Part shown: positions 46,081 through 54,085 of the stretch, piece after piece
How positions within the stretch are numbered: the first letter of the stretch is position 1
How the letters are laid out: every line of letters begins with the position of its first letter
Origin: Bdellovibrionales bacterium
Lineage (GTDB): Bacteria; Bdellovibrionota; Bdellovibrionia; Bdellovibrionales; JAGQZY01
Direction of reading: 5' to 3'
Assembly: GCA_019750295.1 (NCBI GenBank)
Contig: JAIEOS010000008.1
Coordinates: forward strand, 1 to 64,000
Length of the DNA: 64,000 nucleotides
The notes under the pieces: model-generated
Told to the model about the DNA's origin: nothing
Database searches by the model: none
Seen by the model: only the letters and a program-made list of their open reading frames with translations
Made by a program: the position numbers and the translations under genes

Positions 46081-46515
46081 TTAATCCCCAATATTCAAAG
46101 CCGTCATAGCCATGTCCTTGGTCGCGTTCAAGGCTGAGACGTTAGCCTCGTAAGCCCGAGTCGCCTGAATCATATTGGCCATCTCTTCCATTAAGTTGAC
46201 GTTGGGATAGGCCACCATTCCATTTTCATCAGCATCAGGATGGTCCGGCTCGTGTCTCAAATTTGGAGCGCTCGTATCGACATGGATATCTGTCACCTGA
46301 ACGCGATTTAAACTCTCTGCGCCGTGATTTAAAACCTCACCAAAGGTTTTTGCGTCTGGAGTCGCTTCGAGAACCACGTCTTTTCTGCGATAGGGACCGC
46401 CCTCGGGAGTGCGAACCGTATTCACGTTGGCGATGTTGCTCGAAATCGTATTCATGCGCACCTGCTGGGCGCGCATTCCACTACCGCTAATTCTAAAACC
46501 AGAGCCAAAATCCAT
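46081..46515 (-). CDS. flgC: Flagellar basal-body rod protein FlgC
   Basis: A 144-residue rod subunit: N-terminal FRISGSGMRAQQVRMNTIS, SNIANVNTVRTPEGGPYRRK and C-terminal VNLMEEMANMIQATRAYEAN. Exported by the flagellar type III system. Directly follows flgB; the stop of flgB and the ATG share one base. Confidence 0.96.
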   Translation of the reverse strand: MDFGSGFRISGSGMRAQQVRMNTISSNIANVNTVRTPEGGPYRRKDVVLEATPDAKTFGEVLNHGAESLNRVQVTDIHVDTSAPNLRHEPDHPDADENGMVAYPNVNLMEEMANMIQATRAYEANVSALNATKDMAMTALNIGD

Positions 46516-46928
46516 TATCGGCCTCCATCATTTGCCGCGTACTTTAAAGCGGCTAATTTCTTATTGATCAGCTGAGTCGCGGCACGATAGGCAATGTTGT
46601 TTTCGACCATGTCCGACATTTCCCGCTGAAGATCGACGGTATTCCCATCGTTAGAAACTTCCACTTCTGGATTGTCGTAGATTTCAGCTTGCATGCTGTC
46701 GAGAGCGCGCGGCGAAACGGGAAAATGATCGGGGTTCGTGGCCTCCACAACATGATTCCCGTCTGTGCGAATCGCGTGAGCCAGCGCCTCTTCGAAATCG
46801 ATTTTCTTAGCCTTGTATCCTGGAGTTTCAGCATTGGCGATATTGGCAGAAACTACGTTCTGCTTTACTTGGCGCATTCTCGCCGAAGTGGCCAAAGCTC
46901 TCAGTGTTTTATCAAATATTTCAGCCAT
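46515..46928 (-). CDS. flgB: Flagellar basal-body rod protein FlgB
   Basis: A 137-residue rod subunit with the FlgB pattern KQNVVSANIANAETPGYKAK near the N-terminus and QREMSDMVENNIAYRAATQL near the C-terminus. ATG 46928 is favoured because AAGGA lies eight bases upstream; the ATG at 46937 overlaps that site. The start overlaps the end of the sigma-54 activator gene by eight bases. Confidence 0.96.
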   Translation of the reverse strand: MAEIFDKTLRALATSARMRQVKQNVVSANIANAETPGYKAKKIDFEEALAHAIRTDGNHVVEATNPDHFPVSPRALDSMQAEIYDNPEVEVSNDGNTVDLQREMSDMVENNIAYRAATQLINKKLAALKYAANDGGR

Positions 46929-47856
46929 GAACTTCATCCTTTTTATATTCGTTTAATTTATTACGAAGTGTACGGATGCTGATTCCAAGGAGCTTTGCGG
47001 CCATCGTACGATTTTCACCTGTAAATTCTAAAGTTTTAAAAATAAGTAAACGTTCTGCCTCTTGGACAGTCATCCCGGGGCCAAAAGATTGAATACGAGA
47101 TTCCGCATAACCCTCGATCATAAGATCTTCGGCTTTGATCTCCGTATTTTGCGTCATCAAAATACTTCTTTCGAGAACACTCTGGAGCTCACGCACATTC
47201 CCGGGCCAATTCCAACTTAAAAGCTTGGTCATCGCACAGCTAGAGAATTGACGGCGAGGCAAATTATTTTCGCTACAAATTCTTTCCATAAATTGATGTG
47301 AGTATTGTTCGATATCCTGAATGCGCTCACGAAGTGCAGGGATACGAATGGGAATCACATTAATTCGATAGAATAAGTCTTTGCGGAATTCACCGCGCTT
47401 TACCATCTCTTTAAGATCGCGATTAGTGGTACAGATAAATCGAACATCAATGGCTTTAGATTTGGTGCTGCCCACGCGAGTGAGTTCTTTCTCTTGAATC
47501 ACACGCAGAAGTTTTCCCTGAAGATCCAAAGAAATTTCACTGATCTCGTCTAACAGAAACGTACCTCCATCGGCCGCTTCTATCTGACCGATTTTTGTTT
47601 GATGTGCGCCGGTGAAAGCCCCTTTTTCGTATCCGAAGAGTTCGCTTTCGAGGAGTGTGCTCGGAATCGCTGCGCAGTTGACGGCAATAAACGGAGCTTT
47701 ACTACGAAAGCTTTGCGCGTGGATGTATTGAGAAAGTTGCTCTTTACCGACACCGCTTTCGCCTGAGATCAAAAGAGTCGCTTTGCTCATAGACAAGTTA
47801 TCAACGAGCTTTAAGATATTTTGCATTACCGCATCATGAGTTACAAAATTTCTCAT
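46921..47856 (-). CDS. Sigma-54-dependent activator without receiver domain (FlgR/FleQ-like)
   Basis: A 311-residue enhancer-binding protein. Walker A GESGVGKE (32-39), the sigma-54 contact loop GAFTGA (79-84), Walker B in GGTFLLDEIS, arginine-finger region ELTRVGSTK, and a C-terminal Fis-type HTH (ENRTMAAKLLGISIRTLRNK). There is no N-terminal receiver or GAF domain, so its control must come from a partner protein or from expression level. The operon it sits in has a sigma-54 promoter, so it probably activates its own operon. ATGA overlap with the TPR gene. Confidence 0.93.
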   Translation of the reverse strand: MRNFVTHDAVMQNILKLVDNLSMSKATLLISGESGVGKEQLSQYIHAQSFRSKAPFIAVNCAAIPSTLLESELFGYEKGAFTGAHQTKIGQIEAADGGTFLLDEISEISLDLQGKLLRVIQEKELTRVGSTKSKAIDVRFICTTNRDLKEMVKRGEFRKDLFYRINVIPIRIPALRERIQDIEQYSHQFMERICSENNLPRRQFSSCAMTKLLSWNWPGNVRELQSVLERSILMTQNTEIKAEDLMIEGYAESRIQSFGPGMTVQEAERLLIFKTLEFTGENRTMAAKLLGISIRTLRNKLNEYKKDEVHG

Positions 47857-50609
47857 TTCGAATTCTCCTTTTTATCCGCCATCGCAGGGATACGATCGAT
47901 ATACTTTTTGTACTGATCGTTCCATTTTTTGTCTTTGACAGCTTCCGCCGCTAGATTTTTCCAAACATTACCTTCGGAAATTGAAGACCAAACATCCTCA
48001 GCTTCTTTGAATTTTTTCTGATGAGCCCACTGAGCGCCTAACTTGTACTTTATTTCGTCATAATTATAGTCAGTATCTTTAAATTCTTGGTGAAAGCGCT
48101 CCATGTAGGAAAACAGTTCAGCCTCTGGCGCCTTTGCGTCATCCATCAACGCAATCTTTCTCTTGAGAAGATGGAATTTCTCCTGCTTCTTGGTTTTCTC
48201 TGAATCTAAATACCTATCGATTTCATCAATAGCTTTTTGTGGCTGTTTGAGAGAAGCCTGAACATCGGCTTTTAGGTTCACGATATCAAAGTTACCTTTA
48301 GAGATTTTCTCTAAATGCGCGATCGCCGCCGACCAACGCTCGTTGTTCATATCGATTTTAGCGGAAACCATATGGAACTCGTCTTTTTCTTCTTGCGATA
48401 TTTTATCTAGTTTAACCTTCGTCAGCGTTCCCGAAGCGAGACCGTACTGTTTATTTTCGAGGTAGCTCTTTGCAAGACGAAGCTGAATAAAATCTTCCGT
48501 CGGCAAACCCTCGTAGACACGAACGGACTCGGGATCGGCAAGCTTGTTGAATTTATTTAAAAACTCATTATAGGCCTGGATCGCCGCCGGATAGACTTTC
48601 GCTTTCTCGTAAGCGACACCTTTAAGATATCCGTAATCCACACGCTCGGACTTTTTGAACCACACTTCATCGTAATTCTCATAAACCTTAAACGCTTCTT
48701 TGAGTTCATTTTTGGCGATGTGATCTTTAATTTGATAGGCAATACCCCGTCCGATTCGACGTTGGAACTTTTCAACGTACAAAGGACGCTCGACTTTCTT
48801 AAAGAAAGCTAAAAGTTCATCCGTCGCTCTTTTGTAAAGGCCTCGGCTAAAATAGGCATCCGTCAGCTGGAAGATCATAAATTCATCCGCCTGTGGGAGC
48901 GTGATCATTTTCTCGTAGCTGGTCATATCGTCGACAAGTAACTGAAGTCGCTTATTTTCGGAGGTGATGACCTGATGCCATAAAAGGCGAACTTTAGCGA
49001 CCGCACCACCTACTGTCGATTTGTAACGGAAAACAGATTCGTTGTAATACCCTCTCCACTTCGCAGGATCCTCACCTACGATTTCAAAAATTTCTCCAAG
49101 ACGAGTCATTGCGTAGGGCGCGTAGGCATGTTGAGGAAATTGCTTAAGAAAATCTCTAAACGACTCTAAACTCACCTTGTAATCTTCTTCGACGAACTCC
49201 GCTTCGGCTTTGTTAAAGTAAGCGTTAGGATAACGTTCTTTGTCTTTAGGAAATTGCTTCCATGCCGTTTCGTAAAGACTAATAGCTTTTTTATACTCTT
49301 TGCGTTCAAAGAACGCGTCGCCAATATTGTAGGCAGCTTCAACTCTGATTTCGGGATCCGCTCCGTAAATCAATCGCGAATAAATATCCGTCGCTTCTTT
49401 AAATTCAGAAGCTCTTAAGAGATTTTGCGCTAATAACAGATCAATATTCGATCGAAGCGGCGATTTTAAATATTTTGTTTGATAATATTTAAGACTGCGA
49501 ATAGCACCAATATGGTCTCCCATTTGAGTGCGAATAAGACTCGTGAAAAGAATGGTTCTTTCGGCCAGAGGAGACTCTGGATATTTTTTAACGATAGCAT
49601 CGTAGAGATTGAGCGCTTCTAGTTTTAAATGCCGAGAAGTATCAATGCGCGATAATTCGTAAACAGAATCGGCCTGCATGTACTTTAACATATGGTCGTA
49701 CTTCGAATTGGGGTACTTTTTCGAGAAATTCTTCTTACCTTTAATAAAATCTCTATAGCGTCCATCGACGAACAATTTGTGAAGCTCAATGGCGTGTTTT
49801 GTCTCTTTATCGTCAGCGTCTTCGATTTCGTAAGCGACTTTCTTTCGGGTGATTTGATCAATATCCCGACTTTCACTTTGTAGGATCGGCCACTTGAGGA
49901 AGAGTTTTCCTCGAGCTTCGATGATGGAATCTGGATTAAAAATCACTTTATTGGCATCAAAGTTAATAAGATCAAAACCTTCTTCCGTGACACTTTTCAC
50001 TAAAGCATTAAGTTTAGGATCAATCACATCAGGAGTGTTACCGAGTTTTGTATAATCTAATTTTGTCGGAACTGACTGATTCCCCACTTTAGTAGGCTTC
50101 GGTGGCTCGATTTTTATAAATTCAGTGCTCGACGGAGAGCGCTTACTGGCTTTCGCCGCCAACGTAGGACCTTCCTCAGTTTCGGGAGCCGACTTCCGAG
50201 CTTTAGCCGCTGTCTTTTGATCATCAAGATAAAAATCCACAGACAGCGCCACTGGCGTATCCGTCAAGTAATCAAAAACCTCGACGTTTGGATTCTGAGG
50301 ATAAATCCGAATAATATCTTTATTGAGCGAAGCACTTTTCTCGACGGTAATCTTCTGAATGAACTGATCACTATAACCGCGAAGCGAATTCGCCGAAACG
50401 GCATCAAGTTGAGAAACCGCTAACTCCACATGATCCGACTTTTGCACCAAGGAATAATCCGCACTATGAACCTCTGGGAGTTCAAAATGAGTCACATCAT
50501 TAATGTGATTAATAATCACACTACTCTGCGCCCAAGCTCGGCCCAAACCCATACCAAAGCCGCAAGCGACCAGACCCAATTTAAATATCCAACCAAAGTA
50601 TTGCTTCAT
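47853..50609 (-). CDS. Exported TPR-repeat protein heading the flagellar operon
   Basis: A 918-residue protein with signal peptide (MKQYFGWIFKLGLVACGFGM to about 28), an N-terminal beta-rich AMIN-like domain (about 30-130), a charged linker and a long array of TPR-like helical repeats from about 270 to the end (DHIGAIRSLKYYQTKYLKSP, EYKKAISLYETAWKQFPKDK). Probably a periplasmic scaffold for flagellar assembly or motor placement; no such gene heads the flagellar operon of enterobacteria. ATG 50609 follows AGGGGTT. First gene after the sigma-54 promoter. The precise function is unknown. Confidence 0.85.
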   Translation of the reverse strand: MKQYFGWIFKLGLVACGFGMGLGRAWAQSSVIINHINDVTHFELPEVHSADYSLVQKSDHVELAVSQLDAVSANSLRGYSDQFIQKITVEKSASLNKDIIRIYPQNPNVEVFDYLTDTPVALSVDFYLDDQKTAAKARKSAPETEEGPTLAAKASKRSPSSTEFIKIEPPKPTKVGNQSVPTKLDYTKLGNTPDVIDPKLNALVKSVTEEGFDLINFDANKVIFNPDSIIEARGKLFLKWPILQSESRDIDQITRKKVAYEIEDADDKETKHAIELHKLFVDGRYRDFIKGKKNFSKKYPNSKYDHMLKYMQADSVYELSRIDTSRHLKLEALNLYDAIVKKYPESPLAERTILFTSLIRTQMGDHIGAIRSLKYYQTKYLKSPLRSNIDLLLAQNLLRASEFKEATDIYSRLIYGADPEIRVEAAYNIGDAFFERKEYKKAISLYETAWKQFPKDKERYPNAYFNKAEAEFVEEDYKVSLESFRDFLKQFPQHAYAPYAMTRLGEIFEIVGEDPAKWRGYYNESVFRYKSTVGGAVAKVRLLWHQVITSENKRLQLLVDDMTSYEKMITLPQADEFMIFQLTDAYFSRGLYKRATDELLAFFKKVERPLYVEKFQRRIGRGIAYQIKDHIAKNELKEAFKVYENYDEVWFKKSERVDYGYLKGVAYEKAKVYPAAIQAYNEFLNKFNKLADPESVRVYEGLPTEDFIQLRLAKSYLENKQYGLASGTLTKVKLDKISQEEKDEFHMVSAKIDMNNERWSAAIAHLEKISKGNFDIVNLKADVQASLKQPQKAIDEIDRYLDSEKTKKQEKFHLLKRKIALMDDAKAPEAELFSYMERFHQEFKDTDYNYDEIKYKLGAQWAHQKKFKEAEDVWSSISEGNVWKNLAAEAVKDKKWNDQYKKYIDRIPAMADKKENSK

Positions 50610-50638
50610 AACCCCTAGACCCATCTGGAGTTATATTA

Positions 50639-50654
50639 AGCAGAATCAGTGCCA
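50639..50654 (-). promoter_or_regulatory. Sigma-54 promoter of the flagellar operon
   Basis: On the minus strand TGGCACTGATTCTGCT has the -24 GG and -12 GC with exactly ten bases between, and TGGCAC matches the consensus. It lies 30 bases before the TPR gene start, giving a short leader. The sigma-54 activator two genes downstream is the obvious candidate regulator. Confidence 0.85.
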
Positions 50655-50795
50655 TAAATTTCCGAAGCGATTTTGAAATCTGTTTTTTCTTTCCGGATGC
50701 TTAAAACCGAGTTCCGCAGCGAAGCGAGGACCTGTCTGAGCGTTTTAAGCGTCCGGAAAGAAAAAACAGATTTCAAAATCGCTTCGGAAATTTAT
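50654..50795. repeat. Long inverted repeat with perfect 44-bp arms (IR2)
   Basis: The arms 50654-50697 and 50752-50795 are exact reverse complements over 44 bases; after one T-G mismatch the pairing continues for nine more base pairs (to 50707/50742), leaving a 34-base core with GCAGCGAAGCGAGGACC. Its left end coincides with the outer base of the sigma-54 -24 box. It separates the flagellin terminator from the operon promoter, where enhancer sites would be expected. Each arm holds the small palindrome GATTTTGAAATC. Confidence 0.9.
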
Positions 50796-50974
50796 CCTAG
50801 ACCCTTATTAAAATTGCAGTGGTTTTTGGCGCTTGAGACAAAGTACTGACGGTGGAGAAAAAATAAAATACTGGAGGCGTGCAAAAAAACACGACTCCAG
50901 TCGCAGGAAAGACAGGGATGGGTGTTGAACCACCTTAGGGGGGCGTTCAATCCATTACGTTAAGTCAAAACCAA

Positions 50975-50994
50975 CCTTCTCAATTAAGAGAAGG
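50975..50994 (-). terminator. Terminator overlapping the flagellin stop codon
   Basis: On the minus strand CCTTCTC (50994-50988) pairs with GAGAAGG (50981-50975) around TTAATT and is followed by TTGGTTTT. The flagellin stop codon (50986-50984) lies in the loop, so the 3' end of the mRNA is almost leaderless after the stop. Confidence 0.75.
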
Positions 50995-51829
50995 CCGAGT
51001 TCAATAATTGGAGTGCGTGTTTAGAAGACTGGTTAGCTTGAGCCATCACAGAGGTTCCTGCTTGGAGCAAGATATTCTGTTTGGTCATTTCAGCCGTTTC
51101 TTCCGCGACATCTACATCACGGATTCGGCTATTTGCAGCGGCCATGTTCTCAAGTGAGATCGACAAATTGTTGATCGTTGAGTTCAGTCGGTTCTGCATA
51201 GCTCCAAAGTCCGCGCGCATTGCTGAAACAGCAACGATCGCTTCGTCAATAGCTGCTAACGAGTTTTGAGCTGACGCTTTGTCTGCAACCGTGGTGAGGT
51301 TTACACCGATGGCCGCACTGTTCGCGTCTGTTTTAGAGGCATCAAATGATAATCTATCAATATTTGGATCGTTACGAGTTCCCACCTGGAAATCAAGCAC
51401 TGCGCCTGTTCCGCTGAGGAGTGGAGTTCCGTTAAACTCTGTGGAGTCTGCGATACGATCAATTTCGTCTAATAATTGTTGGTATTCGACATTGAGGAGC
51501 TGTCTCTCAACAGGTCCGATAGTATCAGAAGCACCCTGTACGCCGAGTTCGCGCAATCTGATAAGGATGTTACTGACTTCTTGCAAACCGCCTTCGGCAA
51601 CTTGAATCATAGAGACACCGTCTTGTGCGTTTCTCCATGCCATCTTCAAACCGCGAATCTGTCCGCGAAGACTCTCTGAGATTGCCAAACCTGCCGCATC
51701 ATCGCCCGCACGATTGATTCGATAACCTGAAGATAACTTCTCCAAGCTCTTATCAAGTGCTAACTTCGTTCCGTACAAATTTCTTTGTGCGTTCAAAGCC
51801 GCTGTGTTTGTATTAATCCTGAGTCCCAT
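50984..51829 (-). CDS. fliC: Flagellin (first copy)
   Basis: A 281-residue filament protein with the conserved flagellin N-terminus (MGLRINTNTAALNAQRNLYG, LSSGYRINRAGDDAAGLAIS) and C-terminus (NSRIRDVDVAEETAEMTKQN, QANQSSKHALQLL), and a short variable middle, as in bacteria with small flagellins. AAGGAGG precedes ATG 51829 and a sigma-28 promoter lies 80 bases upstream. About 50-60% similar by eye to the second flagellin at 54,393. Confidence 0.97.
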   Translation of the reverse strand: MGLRINTNTAALNAQRNLYGTKLALDKSLEKLSSGYRINRAGDDAAGLAISESLRGQIRGLKMAWRNAQDGVSMIQVAEGGLQEVSNILIRLRELGVQGASDTIGPVERQLLNVEYQQLLDEIDRIADSTEFNGTPLLSGTGAVLDFQVGTRNDPNIDRLSFDASKTDANSAAIGVNLTTVADKASAQNSLAAIDEAIVAVSAMRADFGAMQNRLNSTINNLSISLENMAAANSRIRDVDVAEETAEMTKQNILLQAGTSVMAQANQSSKHALQLLNSAFS

Positions 51830-51908
51830 GACTATCCTCCTTGAACCCTACGCATCGATCCTTCGACACATAAAGAGATATCACATCCAGTGGTTTCTCT
51901 TGTATTAC

Positions 51909-51935
51909 TCATCGGTGTTTCACTTTGAGTCTTTA
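51909..51935 (-). promoter_or_regulatory. Sigma-28 (FliA-type) promoter of the first flagellin gene
   Basis: On the minus strand TAAA (51935-51932), a 15-base spacer and ACCGATGA (51916-51909) match the sigma-28 consensus TAAA-N15-GCCGATAA with two changes. It implies late, hook-dependent flagellin expression. Confidence 0.85.
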
Positions 51936-52078
51936 GAGGTTTTCGTCTCATTTTAGTAAATCTAGACTAAGGCACCCTTTGTGGGGACATTAAATCGAAT
52001 TAATTCGATCTTAGCTCAACAACTAGACTATGATCCCTTGATAAAATTAGATAATTTTATAAGAGGAAGAGAGAAAGT

Positions 52079-52657
52079 ATGCGTCTGAGACTATATATAT
52101 GCTCGTTTCTTACATTAAGCTCTTGTTCTTTATTTTACGACAACACACGCGTAAGGATTTCTCACCTCCCCATCGAATCCGCAGTGATGTTTCCGAAGGG
52201 TTTTTCCATAGACTGGCAAACAAATAGCACCACTGTACAAGGGACTCACGAAAATCAAATCTATATGTGTCGATTCGGAGAGGTGAATAAAAAATCTCGT
52301 CGGCAGTCCGTGAGCTTAACAAAAAGTAAAAGTTTTGTGGTTTCAAAAGCGCGTATCACGCCCAAATATGATGGTGAAGGGCATTTGATGGAAAGTTCGA
52401 CTTTGAATATCACTTATCTATTATCTCAAGGGATCGACTCCCCCGCACTGCTAGATATGGCCTGTCGGGACTGTACAAATTCGGTCTCGAAGCACTGGTC
52501 TATGTGCAAACCGGTCAATATAGATACCGCAGCAATTACTTCTGTCCTACAGCAAAACGAAATTATATTTACAGAGGGGGACGGGCCTTCTCACCGGAAA
52601 ATTCCTAAAATGAATATTCAAATTCAGCGTGAAGACGAAGAAGAAGTTGTCGGTTAA
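52079..52657 (+). CDS. Flagellin-adjacent Cys-rich lipoprotein A
   Basis: A 192-residue protein with signal peptide and lipobox L-S-S-C. The mature chain shows a fixed layout: a first Cys (YMCRFGE), STLNITYLLSQG, a CxxC (MACRDC), a further Cys (MCKPVN) and TEGDGPSHRK. The same layout occurs in lipoprotein B at 53,444, so the two are diverged paralogues. The C-terminus is acidic (REDEEEVVG). AGAGGAAGAGAG precedes ATG 52079. Divergent from the first flagellin gene. Family unknown; a link to the flagellum is only positional. Confidence 0.75.
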   Translation: MRLRLYICSFLTLSSCSLFYDNTRVRISHLPIESAVMFPKGFSIDWQTNSTTVQGTHENQIYMCRFGEVNKKSRRQSVSLTKSKSFVVSKARITPKYDGEGHLMESSTLNITYLLSQGIDSPALLDMACRDCTNSVSKHWSMCKPVNIDTAAITSVLQQNEIIFTEGDGPSHRKIPKMNIQIQREDEEEVVG

Positions 52658-52662
52658 ATAAA

Positions 52663-52692
52663 AAAGACAGGAACACCGTCCCTGCCTCTTTC
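52663..52692. terminator. Probable bidirectional terminator
   Basis: AAAGACAGG and CCTGCCTCTTT can pair with one bulge around CGGTGT/ACACCG, with A- and T-rich flanks, between the convergent lipoprotein A and small charged protein genes. Confidence 0.45.
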
Positions 52693-52722
52693 ATTCAGTT
52701 CAATCTTAATTAAAATCTTAAA

Positions 52723-52902
52723 CTATACTTTTTTAGCTTCGGCATTTTGTGGAGCAGCTTCCTTCTTAGAAGCAGACTCATCACGAGAACCTTCGCTCTG
52801 CTTTTCTTGAACTTTTCCGTCAGTACGCTGCTCTTTAGGGGCGCTGGACTTGTCGGAGGGAGAAGCTTCTTTATTCTTACCGTCGTTATTATAATTCGTC
52901 AT
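52723..52902 (-). CDS. Small disordered charged protein 1
   Basis: A 59-residue product (starts MTNYNNDGKNKE, ends NAEAKKV) made almost entirely of Lys, Glu, Ser, Ala, Asp, Gln; no hydrophobic segment, so probably intrinsically disordered and cytoplasmic. It shares with its neighbour small protein 2 the pattern (K/Q)(E/K)xxRTD and a common upstream CGAAAGTAG. AGGA lies eight bases before ATG 52902. Too short for most gene finders; function unknown. Confidence 0.6.
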   Translation of the reverse strand: MTNYNNDGKNKEASPSDKSSAPKEQRTDGKVQEKQSEGSRDESASKKEAAPQNAEAKKV

Positions 52903-52937
52903 AGTTTCCTACTTTCGTTAATCGGTTTTTTTTAAGG

Positions 52938-53126
52938 TTAAACAGTTTGAGATTCAGTTTGCGTTTGAGAACCACCGTCTTTTCGCACGGGATTGCCAAT
53001 TTGAGAATCTTTAGGATCTTCAATTTTCAGAGGAGAATCTTGAGTATTGTCTTTTTGACCACTCTCTTTGATGAAGTCGGTACGGTTATCTTTTTGAGGA
53101 GCGTCTTTTTGATGGGTTTCAGACAT
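52938..53126 (-). CDS. Small disordered charged protein 2
   Basis: A 62-residue product (MSETHQKDAPQKDNRTDFIK at the start, ending TQTESQTV), hydrophilic and Gln/Asp/Lys-rich without any predicted fold. It lies 35 bases upstream of small protein 1 on the same strand and resembles it in composition and in the QKDNRTD block. The frame is open to 53279 but the added residues run into an inverted repeat; the ATG at 53126 is the more likely start although its binding site is weak. Confidence 0.55.
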   Translation of the reverse strand: MSETHQKDAPQKDNRTDFIKESGQKDNTQDSPLKIEDPKDSQIGNPVRKDGGSQTQTESQTV

Positions 53127-53275
53127 AGGATCTACTTTCGCTAAATGTTTCGGGCTTACGAAATGTAAACTTACAAATACAGAGAGCAAGATTGGCGCCA
53201 CTGTCAGATGCCCCCCTCGTCGTTGTGAGCCCAACATCGACCCAAATATCCCTAACCCTACAGACATATTCCCCA

Positions 53276-53369
53276 ACATGTCCGGCAGGTACGCCGATAC
53301 TTTTTGAGAACCACTGCGGCATTCGACGCAGTGGTTCTCAAAAAGTATCGGCGTACCTGCCGGACATGT
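53276..53369. repeat. Perfect 43-bp inverted repeat with 8-base loop (IR3)
   Basis: The arms 53276-53318 and 53327-53369 are exact reverse complements over 43 bases with loop GCATTCGA. The flanks continue the symmetry imperfectly (AACCCTA near 53253 against TAGGGTT near 53379). It lies between small protein 2 and lipoprotein B, which are divergent, so it is not a shared 3' terminator. Short frames crossing it are artefacts of the palindrome. Confidence 0.93.
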
Positions 53370-53443
53370 CTTTTGGTCTAGGGTTGGTGAGTGTTCGGGT
53401 TTTTTTACTCAAAATTTAGAGGGGACATGATTTAATTAAGGAT

Positions 53444-54085
53444 ATGAAAACCTATTTATATGTTTTGCCACTATTAATAGTTATGGGCTGCCAATCCTCT
53501 CAACGCACTCCTCAGAGCACGAGCCCTCGCGTCTCCAGCACCACCGGCGCACCCCACTTCCCCATCGGTAGCCAGCTCGCTCTCGACACGCACCTCCTCC
53601 AAGACCGCCGCCACCGATTTATCAAAGAACAAAGTCTAAGCCGCGACACGATGGACGGCGGCCGTGTCACCCATCACAAATGCACGTTCAAATCGATCAA
53701 CCAAGAAAAAGCCGACAAAGGATCTAACTACCTTCTTTCACGCGTCATCGTCGATCCCAGCTACAATGCTACGACCGGCCTTCTTCGTCATACGCAAAAT
53801 GTTCGCTATATTTTTTCCGACAGCGCCGGCCGAGAAGCCATCGAGATGCAATGCTTTAAATGCTTAAAAGATAAAAAAGGGGGGACCTGTATCACAGCCT
53901 ATGTTCCCACCAACAGCGCGGACGCCATCATCGCCGTCCTCGACAACGCCCACGTGACTCTCAATCTAGGAGATGGGCCAAGAGTACAGCCTGTTGCCAC
54001 ACGGGACCCGAACTTTATTCCTTCCGCGGGAGCATTAATGCCGGCGCTCGACTCATTTATGCCCGCAGGTGGAGTGACGCAGTAA
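53444..54085 (+). CDS. Flagellin-adjacent Cys-rich lipoprotein B
   Basis: A 213-residue protein with signal peptide and lipobox V-M-G-C, then a Ser/Thr/Pro-rich linker. The core repeats the lipoprotein A layout: HHKCTFKSINQEK, IVDPSYNATTGLL, NVRYIFSDS, a CxxC (MQCFKC), GGTCITAY and LNLGDGPR. The C-terminal tail is Pro/Ala-rich. Transcribed toward the second flagellin gene. Family unknown. Confidence 0.75.
   Translation: MKTYLYVLPLLIVMGCQSSQRTPQSTSPRVSSTTGAPHFPIGSQLALDTHLLQDRRHRFIKEQSLSRDTMDGGRVTHHKCTFKSINQEKADKGSNYLLSRVIVDPSYNATTGLLRHTQNVRYIFSDSAGREAIEMQCFKCLKDKKGGTCITAYVPTNSADAIIAVLDNAHVTLNLGDGPRVQPVATRDPNFIPSAGALMPALDSFMPAGGVTQ

Noticed and set aside
53192-53419. Frames on both strands crossing 53,276-53,369
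   Set aside because: They exist only because the palindrome IR3 mirrors open frames; no start signals support them.
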